A program made the position numbers and the translations under genes. Positions 28,864 through 36,420 of a stretch of 64,000 bases of DNA are shown here, in pieces. Location: NCBI GenBank assembly GCA_016841045.1, contig JAENZX010000019.1:1-64000 (forward strand). The letters run 5' to 3'. This DNA comes from Thermincola carboxydiphila (GTDB lineage: Bacteria; Bacillota; Thermincolia; Thermincolales; UBA2595). The notes under the pieces are model-generated. The model worked only from the letters and a program-made list of their open reading frames with translations, was not told the origin of the DNA and did not search any database. Every line of letters begins with the position of its first letter. The stretch's first letter is position 1.

Positions 28864-29976
28864 CTACCTCCAATTGTCGAGGATATCCTTTGCCAACTGC
28901 TGTGCAACAATCTTGTTTCCGTTTTTATCCATATGGATTGCATCAGTAAAGTACCTACCCGGTACTAAATACGTGTAATCCAAATGAGTTATATAGCCTT
29001 TATTAGTCATCTTTTTTATTTGTGCAGAGTTTTTGAGCCATTCTTTTTTATCCATACCATAAACTGTTTCGAGCATGTCAATATTTTGCGGACTGTTATA
29101 AAACATTGCTGGTATTTTATTACGTTGGATATCCTGCAAAAGCATGGTGTAAAAAATCATTTGCCTATTATAGGGATTTAGGTTAACTTGACCAAATTTG
29201 TAATTTACCTTGCCCAAAATTGCCTTCCAGTCTTTTGTATTCCATGGTTGATATAGTCTCTGTTTTGCTTTCTCATCTTTTAAGGCTTTCTTCGGATTGG
29301 TCAACTTAATCTGTGACTCAGTTATTTTTTCTCTCACTGATTTACCCAGAAGCATTGTTGTAATAACTGCCCTATTCTCGTAAAGACCCCAGTAACGGCT
29401 GACCGTTAAATTTAATTTGTCTGATAACCGATCTTTAAATGTTCTTTCATCTTTTATTCCCATTCTATTAAGCTTTTCTTCTTCAGGTAAATTATCTGTT
29501 AGCCTTATAACATTTGGATGATCAAAAGTTTCATTCCTGTTAAACCAGCTTGTGCTGAGGTTATATACGAACAAATCAACATCTTTATCCAGCAAGGCGT
29601 TAATTATAAAATAATTTTCGGAAATACCCATACCCTTAAAAGAAAAATTAAAAACCTTGATATTCTTGTCAGGCATTTGACGCCTTAAATCTTGTTCCAA
29701 ATAAGCGGGGACAGTCTCTGAAGAATTTTTAACCGAGGATCCGTAAGCCTGAGAGTCACCCAAAAACACGATTTTATAACCCTCCGCCTCTTTCAGCTCT
29801 CTTTCTAACCTAATTAATGATTCTACTTCAGTATTAACCAATCGGATACTGCCAGGTGTTTGATATAGACCCGCCCAGTAAGACCTGATAAAAAGATCCA
29901 GTAATAGGAGCAGTACAATGATAACAACCATAGAGCTAGGTGTTATACGAATGTAGTTTAAAGTTTTTTTAAGCAT
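28864..29976 (-). CDS. Membrane-anchored SGNH hydrolase-like acyltransferase partner
   Basis: A 370-residue protein with one N-terminal membrane helix (SSMVVIIVLLLLLDLFI) and an extracellular SGNH domain: nucleophile block FLGDSQAYGSS (about residue 67), and the C-terminal Asp-His block YFTDAIHMDKNGNKIV. It resembles the DUF1574/AlgX-AlgJ-DltD functional class, proteins that receive the acyl group outside and move it to polymer. The in-frame upstream codons to 29997 cover the GGAGG ribosome site, so ATG 29976 is used. First gene of the surface-acylation cassette; the acceptor polymer is unknown. Confidence 0.82.
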   Translation of the reverse strand: MLKKTLNYIRITPSSMVVIIVLLLLLDLFIRSYWAGLYQTPGSIRLVNTEVESLIRLERELKEAEGYKIVFLGDSQAYGSSVKNSSETVPAYLEQDLRRQMPDKNIKVFNFSFKGMGISENYFIINALLDKDVDLFVYNLSTSWFNRNETFDHPNVIRLTDNLPEEEKLNRMGIKDERTFKDRLSDKLNLTVSRYWGLYENRAVITTMLLGKSVREKITESQIKLTNPKKALKDEKAKQRLYQPWNTKDWKAILGKVNYKFGQVNLNPYNRQMIFYTMLLQDIQRNKIPAMFYNSPQNIDMLETVYGMDKKEWLKNSAQIKKMTNKGYITHLDYTYLVPGRYFTDAIHMDKNGNKIVAQQLAKDILDNWR

Positions 29977-30008
29977 ATTTCCTCCAAGGATGGTCAAAAC
30001 TTATCGAA

Positions 30009-30040
30009 CAAAGCCGTTGGCAGCAATGTCAACGGCTTGA
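30009..30040. terminator. Hairpin terminator between hydrogenase-like and SGNH operons
   Basis: AAGCCGTTG-N10-CAACGGCTT (9-bp stem); the minus-strand continuation is TGTTCG, with moderate T content. Likely ends the hydrogenase-like operon. Confidence 0.6.
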
Positions 30041-30101
30041 TTTGTTATTCTTTTTCTTTTATCTGTTCAATAAGCCAATTGCCCGGGTACAAAAGAAATC
30101 A

Positions 30102-30713
30102 TTATAAAGAAACATGGTCTCTTACTTGTACTGAGTTTTCCCTGACACCTGTAAACATTGATTTCACAACATCCCATCCGGATAAAAAAGCACAATAAAC
30201 ATGAACAATAATTGTGATAATAAAAAACCAGGTCATTAGGAAGTGGGTCTGCCTGACAATGACAGGACCTCCTAATAAAAGCGAATATTTAGTTAAGATT
30301 TCTGTTGAATACAACATAAAGCCTGTCGCCGCCTGAAATAAAATCAATAAAACCCAACCATTATATAATACCTTCTGACACGCGTTATAACGCCCTTTGC
30401 ATGGAAGCGAATCGCTGAGGAAAAGGTAATATTTTACAACCTTCGGGAGTTGTTTAAAGTCCCTGAATCTAAAAAAAATCTCCCTATAATCTCTATCAAT
30501 ACAGGAATAGTATATCCTTAAAAAGGTTCCGCTAATTATAAAATACATAGAAATAAAATGTAATTTTCTTGCTGTATCCATGTTTGCAAAAAAAGACAAA
30601 CTAAGCGGGTCCCTAATATATAAACCTGTAAGTATCAACAGTCCCATAAAGGCGGCATTTGTCCAGTGTATTATTCTTGCCGTCAGTGTATGATAAAGCT
30701 TAGCCTTTGCCAA
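30102..30713 (-). CDS. Cytochrome b subunit of the hydrogenase-like complex
   Basis: A 203-residue, four-helix di-heme cytochrome b of the HydC/HyaC type. Helix I RIIHWTNAAFMGLLILTGLYI, helix II RKLHFISMYFIISGTFL, helix III WVLLILFQAATGFMLYS, helix IV RQTHFLMTWFFIITIIVHVYCAFLSGWDVVKSMFTG give the expected histidines for two hemes. Such subunits pass electrons between the periplasmic enzyme and menaquinone. TTG start with GAGGTGA. It follows the large subunit after 36 bases, completing a three-gene operon. Confidence 0.88.
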   Translation of the reverse strand: MAKAKLYHTLTARIIHWTNAAFMGLLILTGLYIRDPLSLSFFANMDTARKLHFISMYFIISGTFLRIYYSCIDRDYREIFFRFRDFKQLPKVVKYYLFLSDSLPCKGRYNACQKVLYNGWVLLILFQAATGFMLYSTEILTKYSLLLGGPVIVRQTHFLMTWFFIITIIVHVYCAFLSGWDVVKSMFTGVRENSVQVRDHVSL

Positions 30714-30749
30714 AACATTTCACCTCATTAGAACAACCCCATGGGGATT

Positions 30750-32093
30750 CTAAAACGACCGTATAATCCTGAATACCTGAATTGGATACTTGTTATTAGC
30801 GATCCTAATTCCTGTAATAGCCCGCTCCATTGGATTCCGCTGGCCTTCGTAGGTTGTCGGGCAAATATTCCACGAATAAGAATCAAAAATATTATATATA
30901 TCAATCTTACCTTTATTAATAGACAGACAGTGTACAATTGAACCACCCGAAGATTCGGCGAAACTAATAGCTTCCCCTTCTTTAGGAATTTCAAATTCTG
31001 ATGCAACGCGTTCTTTTGGATTAAGTTGATCAATCCATATTCTCATTTGTTCAGCAAGCCGGTAACATTCTTCGAGACGCGCCCGTAGTCGGCCCATTAC
31101 AGAAACAGCATTAGTACCTAAATCGGCTATGATTTTATTCCCAGACAGAAACATTCTGGCTACAGCGCCTGTTTCATATGTCTGTTTAGAGTAAACAATT
31201 CCCTTGGTCCAGGAATAACCTCCTGCTTTATCTGGTACCGGTCGAAACTGGGTTTTAAGAGAATTGCCCTTAGTTTCAGCCTCAAAATAGGAACCCGAAT
31301 ATTCAACAGTTAAAAGACTCTTTTGAATATTTACAAGCCCTGATTCATCCAGCGCTTTTGGACTGATATAGTAATTAGAATTTTCTTTTTGAGGAAATTC
31401 ACCAAAAGTCAAAAGCCGGCCTTCCCAGCCGCCTATATTAAAAAAGTCCCTGTAAGCAACTTTTATTTGCCATATGTCATGAGTATACTCCCTGTTAATG
31501 AAATCAGAAACTTGCCTCAACATAGATTTTGCCCTAATTGCATCCGGTCCTGATAAAGCTTTTGATACCCCGCCAGCTACTATATTACTAACATGCGGAG
31601 CTTTCCCTCCAATAAGAGCAATCAAATTATGTATAGTCCTGCGAATTTCATAAGACGTCCACATATGAGTTATCATCTTTTCTACCACGTCTGAAGAAAT
31701 CCGATAGTCAACATCAACTCCGCTGGGATTCCCCGAGCGTGGAATAGGAATATAATCAGGAAGAACATACTGATAAAAATGGGTGATATGTCCGTATATG
31801 ATATCTAGTCCCAGTAAAATATTACGTATTATTTGAGCATTTTCCGGTATCTTTACCTGAGCTATCTCCTCCAGGGCTCTTGCTGCCGCGATAGCATGTG
31901 AAATAAAATCTGTCCCGTTGGTCCTCTGTGATAGAAGTATTGCATCCAAAGGATTCTTACCCTTTAAGGTCTTGGAATGATCCCAATAATATGTAGTGCT
32001 GACTTCAGCAGCTTTTGCATTACTTCCGTGATTATTAAGCAATATCTTTAGGGGACGGGAACACCTATTAAGAGGGTTGATAACGATTGGCAT
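30750..32093 (-). CDS. [NiFe]-hydrogenase-like large subunit lacking both nickel CxxC motifs
   Basis: A 447-residue homologue of uptake-hydrogenase large subunits: IPENAQIIRNILLGLDIIYGHITHFYQ, TFGEFP, SYSWNICP and NPMERAITGIRI-N-KYPIQVFRIIRSF align over the whole length. Yet the N-terminal L1 motif RxCGxC reads RTNGTD (R57-D62; both cysteines gone), the RIEGH motif reads RCSRP (residues 10-14), the RGxE element reads YWDHSK, the APRG arginine region reads ESSGG, and the protein stops exactly before the C-terminal DPCxxCxxH, so no maturation tail exists. No frame shift nearby restores DPC. Catalytic Ni-Fe site cannot form as known; the reading frame is otherwise intact, arguing for a retained non-hydrogenase role. 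Start 32093 overlaps the small-subunit end region, ribosome site GGAGGGTGAT. Confidence 0.88.
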   Translation of the reverse strand: MPIVINPLNRCSRPLKILLNNHGSNAKAAEVSTTYYWDHSKTLKGKNPLDAILLSQRTNGTDFISHAIAAARALEEIAQVKIPENAQIIRNILLGLDIIYGHITHFYQYVLPDYIPIPRSGNPSGVDVDYRISSDVVEKMITHMWTSYEIRRTIHNLIALIGGKAPHVSNIVAGGVSKALSGPDAIRAKSMLRQVSDFINREYTHDIWQIKVAYRDFFNIGGWEGRLLTFGEFPQKENSNYYISPKALDESGLVNIQKSLLTVEYSGSYFEAETKGNSLKTQFRPVPDKAGGYSWTKGIVYSKQTYETGAVARMFLSGNKIIADLGTNAVSVMGRLRARLEECYRLAEQMRIWIDQLNPKERVASEFEIPKEGEAISFAESSGGSIVHCLSINKGKIDIYNIFDSYSWNICPTTYEGQRNPMERAITGIRIANNKYPIQVFRIIRSF

Positions 32094-32095
32094 TA

Positions 32096-33139
32096 CTAAT
32101 CACCCTCCTTGCTTTTATTTTTCCTACCAAGTCTGCCTGAAATAAGGCTTCCCGTAAAATGTATGGCTACTCCTGCTGTAGTAGCAACCCCAAGTACCTT
32201 TCCAATATTATCGGCAGTAGAAGAAATCCCAGGAATACTAATTTCCGGCATCTTTTGGTAAAACGGCATAGTGAGTTCAGGAAATTTGGGGTCAGTACAT
32301 CCAATACATGGTGCATTCCCACTGACACACCAGGAAGAAGATCCATTCCATTGCCTCGTGGGGCAGTCTCCAAAAGCAATTGGACCCTTGCAGCCCATCA
32401 TCAGCATGCATCCTTTTTCTCCTGCTTTTGTGGCAAAAATACTGTTTTCAAAATATTGTCTTAAGGGACAATTGTTATGAATAAGGCCGCCATAAAACAT
32501 CTTAGGACGACCAAAATCATCAAGATCAGGTTTCCCATAAAGCATAATATGTCCAAGCGTTCCTACTATCCAGTCAGGATGAGGAGGGCAACCGGGAATA
32601 TTAATTACTTTACCCGGATCAATTAGGTTTTCAACGCCTACACTATAAGAAACATTGGGTTCTACCGCTGAAACCCCTCCGTAAGAGGCACATGTGCCAA
32701 CAGCTACTACAGTGCCAGCCATTTCACCTAGATTTGATACAACATCAATCAGAGGTATATCATTGCCTGACGAATCCTCTCCTATGATATTAAACGCACC
32801 TTTGTTTGCCTTTGGAATCGCTCCTTCAATTACTAATATAAATTTTCCCCGATGGTTCCGGCCTGTATCCATTGGCGCAGCAGTTTGACCCAAATTAGGA
32901 TGAAAAGTAAGGTCAAGGACTTCACTCAGAATTTCCCTTAGTTCCGGATGTACACTGTTAATAAAAGACGTAGAACAACCACCGCAGGCAGATCCCTGTA
33001 TCCACACAACCGGTAAATTTGCTTTTGCGGCCTCACCAAAGGCTTCTGCTAAAGCTGGTATCCACAGTTGAGATAATCCAGCTGCCGCACCGGAGGCAGC
33101 ACAAATTTTTAAAAATTGTCGCCTACTTAATTTTTTCAT
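32096..33139 (-). CDS. [NiFe]-hydrogenase-like small subunit, Tat-exported
   Basis: A 347-residue subunit with a Tat signal SRRQFLK (residues 5-11) and hydrophobic AASGAAAGLSQLWIP, and a C-terminal membrane anchor (VLGVATTAGVAIHFTGSLI). All iron-sulfur ligands appear: proximal cluster from GSACGGCSTSF, GTCASYGG, PGCPPHP; distal from HNNCPL...KGCMLMMGC; medial from GDCPTRQWN...WCVS...CIGC. So the electron relay looks functional, in contrast to the large subunit encoded 2 bases downstream. Heterodimer export via its Tat signal to the outer face is expected. Upstream is a GTAAC-N4-GTTAC dyad and divergent yyaC. Confidence 0.93.
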   Translation of the reverse strand: MKKLSRRQFLKICAASGAAAGLSQLWIPALAEAFGEAAKANLPVVWIQGSACGGCSTSFINSVHPELREILSEVLDLTFHPNLGQTAAPMDTGRNHRGKFILVIEGAIPKANKGAFNIIGEDSSGNDIPLIDVVSNLGEMAGTVVAVGTCASYGGVSAVEPNVSYSVGVENLIDPGKVINIPGCPPHPDWIVGTLGHIMLYGKPDLDDFGRPKMFYGGLIHNNCPLRQYFENSIFATKAGEKGCMLMMGCKGPIAFGDCPTRQWNGSSSWCVSGNAPCIGCTDPKFPELTMPFYQKMPEISIPGISSTADNIGKVLGVATTAGVAIHFTGSLISGRLGRKNKSKEGD

Positions 33140-33292
33140 AGTATACCCTCACTGTAGTAACCATAGTTACGAAAAAACAATTTCATACTTGTTTCGACAA
33201 TTATTATGGAAAACCCTTTTTTAACCAAGGGAGTATATTTTCAACGTCATTTACATATAAATATTTCGGAATACAGTTTCTGGGAGGTTTGT

Positions 33293-33892
33293 ATGTCCTT
33301 TTTCTCCCCTTTTCAACGAAAAACCCAGTCTAGTACAAGAATATCTATAGAAGATAACGATGCCGCAAAAAAATTTGGCATGCTTTTTTATGAAAAGCTT
33401 TTAAAACAGAAGCTTTGTGACGATCGCCCGAGAGTAGTCGTTTGTATAGGAACTGACCGATCTACAGGTGATAGTCTGGGACCGCTTGTTGGTTCTAAGC
33501 TTCAGGAAAAAAATCATAGTTTCTTTAAAGTCCTAGGAACACTTGATCACCCCGTTCATGCAAGCAACTTAGCTGAATATCTTAAAGTGATAGAGGAAAT
33601 GGATAACCCCTTTGTAGTAGCTATTGATGCCTGTCTTGGAAACATTGAGAATATTGGTAATGTAAATATTGGTGAGGGAGCCTTAAAACCGGGAGCAGGT
33701 GTCAATAAACACCTCCCTTCGGTCGGCAACCTATATATAACAGGTATAGTGAATGTAGGAGGATTTATGGAATATTTTGTCCTGCAAAATACCCGATTAA
33801 GTCTTGTAATGAAGATGGCCAATATAATTAGTGAAGGAATTCATCAGGGAAGTTTGTTGTTTACAAGCGGTAAAAATGTTATGCAGATATGA
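33293..33892 (+). CDS. yyaC: YyaC-like sporulation protein (DUF1256)
   Basis: About 199 residues. VVCIGTDRSTGDSLGPLVGSKL is the defining YyaC motif, followed by VHASNLAEYL, VVAIDACLG and GALKPGAGVNKHLPSVGNLYITGIVNVGG. The fold is related to the HybD peptidases that mature hydrogenases and to GPR spore protease, but YyaC is a separate sporulation-associated family, probably made in the developing spore. The ATG at 33293 has GGGAGG; the longer frame up to 33206 lacks a ribosome site. Origin-proximal position is conserved in spore-formers. Ends in a strong terminator. Confidence 0.9.
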   Translation: MSFFSPFQRKTQSSTRISIEDNDAAKKFGMLFYEKLLKQKLCDDRPRVVVCIGTDRSTGDSLGPLVGSKLQEKNHSFFKVLGTLDHPVHASNLAEYLKVIEEMDNPFVVAIDACLGNIENIGNVNIGEGALKPGAGVNKHLPSVGNLYITGIVNVGGFMEYFVLQNTRLSLVMKMANIISEGIHQGSLLFTSGKNVMQI

Positions 33893-33894
33893 CC

Positions 33895-33924
33895 AAAAAG
33901 CTTCGTCACGCGAAGCTTTTTTTG
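33895..33924 (+). terminator. Terminator after yyaC
   Basis: AAAAAGCTTCG-N-CGAAGCTTTTTTT, perfect stem with A-tract and T-tract, 2 bases after the stop. Confidence 0.92.
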
Positions 33925-33992
33925 TGGAGTAATTTCGCAAGAGTTTGTGCAAAATAAGTGTAAATGCATTATGTTTAAGGAGGTCTAAAATT

Positions 33993-34385
33993 ATGCAGCT
34001 TTCACCAGGCGAACAATCTATATTAGCTTATTTCCCAACTAGCACCACAGCTCAAGACGCAATGAAAGCCCTCAATGAAGCAGGTATTACAGAGGTCCAA
34101 CTAGACCGTGTCAGCAAGTTTGGAGTAAGCTATGATGATAATTATAATAATCCTGTTAACCAGGCAAATACATTAACCGGTCTGACAGTCTATTCAACTA
34201 ACAAGAACAACTTTAGTGACAATGACGAACGAATTCTAATGGCTGCAGACCCGTCTGTCTCCGGTCTGTCCTCAGAAGGTTACGGGCAAGCAGGGGGTAA
34301 AGCTTTCCTGATTACTATAGTCACCGATGAACAGCACCTTGAAAAAGCAACAGCTATTTTGAAGGATAAAGGAGCCTATTTCTAA
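33993..34385 (+). CDS. Small protein of unknown function
   Basis: A 130-residue protein starting MQLSPGEQSILAYFP, chosen for the AAGGAGG ribosome site. The beginning (ILAYFPTSTTAQDAMKALNEAGITEVQLDRVSKFG) and the end (LITIVTDEQHLEKATAILKDKGAYF) look like two beta-alpha-beta units of a ferredoxin-like/ACT-like fold, the latter resembling heat-induced stress or YlbF-like proteins only in general shape; the middle is rich in Asn/Ser and disordered. Not recognised. It is 15 bases before the next small gene and presumably co-transcribed. Confidence 0.7.
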   Translation: MQLSPGEQSILAYFPTSTTAQDAMKALNEAGITEVQLDRVSKFGVSYDDNYNNPVNQANTLTGLTVYSTNKNNFSDNDERILMAADPSVSGLSSEGYGQAGGKAFLITIVTDEQHLEKATAILKDKGAYF

Positions 34386-34400
34386 AAGGAGGAATACAAC

Positions 34401-34607
34401 TTGAATAAACTCCCCCGAAAAAAGCAACTTGAGGCAAAGATTAATACCTCCAAAGACCTTCCGGTCTTTTCCGATACTCAATTAGAAGCTTTTTATTCTA
34501 CTCAGGTTGACAGCCTGGATGAAGCTTTAGCTATTCTTGATGAAACCAATCAAATTACCATTGGACAAAATAAAAGCTTTTCCGAAAATAAAAAGGGTGG
34601 CATTTAG
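34401..34607 (+). CDS. Small acidic protein of unknown function
   Basis: A 68-residue protein with TTG start and strong AAAGGAGG. Sequence begins basic (NKLPRKKQLEAKI) and becomes acidic (VDSLDEALAILDETNQI). No membrane segment, cysteine motif or known family. Directly follows the 130-residue protein gene; the pair is likely an operon facing the convergent phosphoribosyltransferase. Confidence 0.6.
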   Translation: MNKLPRKKQLEAKINTSKDLPVFSDTQLEAFYSTQVDSLDEALAILDETNQITIGQNKSFSENKKGGI

Positions 34608-34629
34608 CCACTCATTTTTGTTTAGTTAA

Positions 34630-35283
34630 TTATGATAAACTCGGTTGTGTTGTAGTTCTATTGGCTAATAACTTTATAACTTCCTCATCTGATGTCTGGT
34701 CAAAATCATTATAAAACTGGCCGACGGCATAAAACTCTTCAGGAATATAAAGACAAACCAAGCTATCTACTATTTCCCTAAATATACTCACAGTATCTGC
34801 AGGGGCAACAGGTACAGCCAATATCAGCTTGTCAGCGCCACTTTTCTTTACTGATTGAAGAGCTGCCTGAACGGTAAATCCAGTAGCTATACCATCATCT
34901 ACTACAATTACCGTCTTCCCGCGCAGTTCCAGGCCTGTTTTTCCACTTCGGTACTTTTCTACCCTTCTTTGTATTTCTACCGAAACGTCTTCAACCATTT
35001 GATTAATTTGTGCATTAGATAACCCCAAACGACGAACCGTAACTTCATCTAAAATGACGGTTCCGTCCTGAGTTAGGGCACCTATCGCCACTTCTGGATT
35101 ATGAGGAGCGCCTAGTTTACGTGGAATAATTACATCCAAAGGTGCATTCAAAAATTTTGCCACTTCAGCGGCTACAACAACACCACCGCGTGGAATACCC
35201 AAAACGACTGTGTTTTCCGGTTTGTATCTTTGTAAAGACTCTCCAAGCTGCTGACCGGCATCTTGTCTATGTTTAAAAAGCAA
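34630..35283 (-). CDS. Phosphoribosyltransferase-family protein (COG1926)
   Basis: A 217-residue type I PRTase. The PRPP-binding signature is VIVVDDGIATGFTVQAA (about residues 124-140); the upstream VVLGIPRGGVVVAAEVA and IIPRKLGAPHNPEVAIGAL and the downstream AVPVAP are typical of COG1926, often annotated predicted phosphoribosyltransferase and found next to diverse genes. Physiological base or substrate is unknown. TTG start with GGGGGA; two bases after the YkuS-like gene, so an operon. Confidence 0.85.
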   Translation of the reverse strand: MLFKHRQDAGQQLGESLQRYKPENTVVLGIPRGGVVVAAEVAKFLNAPLDVIIPRKLGAPHNPEVAIGALTQDGTVILDEVTVRRLGLSNAQINQMVEDVSVEIQRRVEKYRSGKTGLELRGKTVIVVDDGIATGFTVQAALQSVKKSGADKLILAVPVAPADTVSIFREIVDSLVCLYIPEEFYAVGQFYNDFDQTSDEEVIKLLANRTTTQPSLS

Positions 35284-35284
35284 A

Positions 35285-35575
35285 CTAGTCCCCCAACCAA
35301 CCGAAACTGTTATTAATGGTAGCTATAACCTGTTCCGGTGAGTTGCTATGGGCATTTACAAGCATAACTCCGGATGGGTTATTTACTCCCATGGTCATAC
35401 CGTCTCCGTAATAATCAATAGTCTCAAAGCCGGTCAGGTCGTTGGATACTCCCGAATACACAATCACATCAACCGGATCTGAATTCTCTTCCATAGCTAC
35501 TACATCATATCCATGGCGTAATAAGCCTGAGGCAATTTCCGTAAGCCCGTTTTGCACTGCAACCTTTAATGGCAT
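35285..35575 (-). CDS. UPF0180 (YkuS-like) protein
   Basis: A 96-residue protein with the UPF0180 pattern: VAVQNGLTEIASGLLRHGYDVVAMEEN, DVIVYSG and GVMLVNAHSNSPEQVIATI. Small alpha/beta proteins of unknown function. No clear long ribosome site; GGGGGGATTTTTT precedes the ATG. Presumably co-transcribed with the phosphoribosyltransferase. Confidence 0.82.
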   Translation of the reverse strand: MPLKVAVQNGLTEIASGLLRHGYDVVAMEENSDPVDVIVYSGVSNDLTGFETIDYYGDGMTMGVNNPSGVMLVNAHSNSPEQVIATINNSFGWLGD

Positions 35576-35678
35576 AAAAAATCCCCCCGTTCTTCACTTC
35601 TAGTGTTGGCAGGAGGACCACTAAATATTCTTGAAACAAATTTAAGAAACCTTGTCAATTAATAGACATTTTTCTCTA

Positions 35679-36185
35679 TTAATAGACTTTTTTCTCCATC
35701 GCCAGTCTGATTACTTCTTTTTCTTCATCAGATAAGTGATAATTTGACTGGCCTTTATTTACCGGCTTGGCATATGTCCTGGTTTCGTCACGCGCAAAAA
35801 GACTGCTTAAAACTACTCCGTCACCAAAAGAGTCAAGCATTGCAACAGCAAAGCTCAAATCACTTCCGGTATCATCAAATGCGTTAAATCGTACTATCTC
35901 TAATCTTTGAACAGATTTTTCAGCCATTTTCTTAGCCGACTTATATTCGCTCTCAATCTCGAGAGTCTTGGAAAACATCTTGTTAACCGTTTTTAGGTGC
36001 GAGGTTAACATTTCCTCGAGATTCTTCCCTTCCATCCCCTTCATAAGCTGATTGTACTTTTTTACTACTTTACCCATCCTGTAAAGATTACTCGTTAACA
36101 AAATAATAAGAATAAATGATAAGCCGAGTGCTGCTAAAACTAGTACTTCGTTATATGTTCTGACGAAAGCTATAACATTTTCCAT
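35679..36185 (-). CDS. DUF4446 family membrane-anchored protein
   Basis: About 168 residues: N-terminal membrane helix (VLVLAALGLSFILIILLTSNLY), a charged coiled-coil-like stretch (KYNQLMKGMEGKNLEEMLTSHLKTVNKMF), and the conserved globular end LEIVRFNAFDDTGSDLSFAVAMLDSFGDGVVLSSLFARDETRTYAKPV...HLSDEEKEVIRLAM, diagnostic of DUF4446, a family common near parAB/yyaC in spore-formers. Start set at ATG 36185 behind GGAG; the TTG four codons earlier overlaps this site. Function unknown. Confidence 0.85.
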   Translation of the reverse strand: MENVIAFVRTYNEVLVLAALGLSFILIILLTSNLYRMGKVVKKYNQLMKGMEGKNLEEMLTSHLKTVNKMFSKTLEIESEYKSAKKMAEKSVQRLEIVRFNAFDDTGSDLSFAVAMLDSFGDGVVLSSLFARDETRTYAKPVNKGQSNYHLSDEEKEVIRLAMEKKVY

Positions 36186-36296
36186 TCCGTGCTCCAATCC
36201 CCCTTGTTAGTTTTCCGTCTTTTCCATTTCCACAAACAAAGATAAAATCCTCTCAGCAATTCCAATATTTTTATAACGTACTGCAAAACACCAGCG

Positions 36297-36325
36297 TTGA
36301 CAAGGTTTTCACCCTATAATAAAAT
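36297..36325 (+). promoter_or_regulatory. Promoter of larEBC
   Basis: TTGACA (36297-36302), 17-base spacer, TAAAAT (36320-36325); leader of about 90 bases to larE. Confidence 0.75.
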
Positions 36326-36420
36326 GTAACCACATCCCCTACCTAGAGAGGAAGGGACTTCTTGCCCGGTTTTGTTAAAATAATGGAAGAATAAACAATT
36401 ATGGAGGATAACCTACTTAT

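Noticed and set aside
30728-31033. Alternative frame that might restore the hydrogenase C-terminus
   Set aside because: I read all frames past the large-subunit stop; none gives DPCxxCxxH, so a simple frameshift does not explain the missing motif.
33293-33892. YyaC as the maturation protease of the neighbouring hydrogenase-like subunit
   Set aside because: It shares the HybD fold but has the specific YyaC signature, and the large subunit has no C-terminal tail to cleave.
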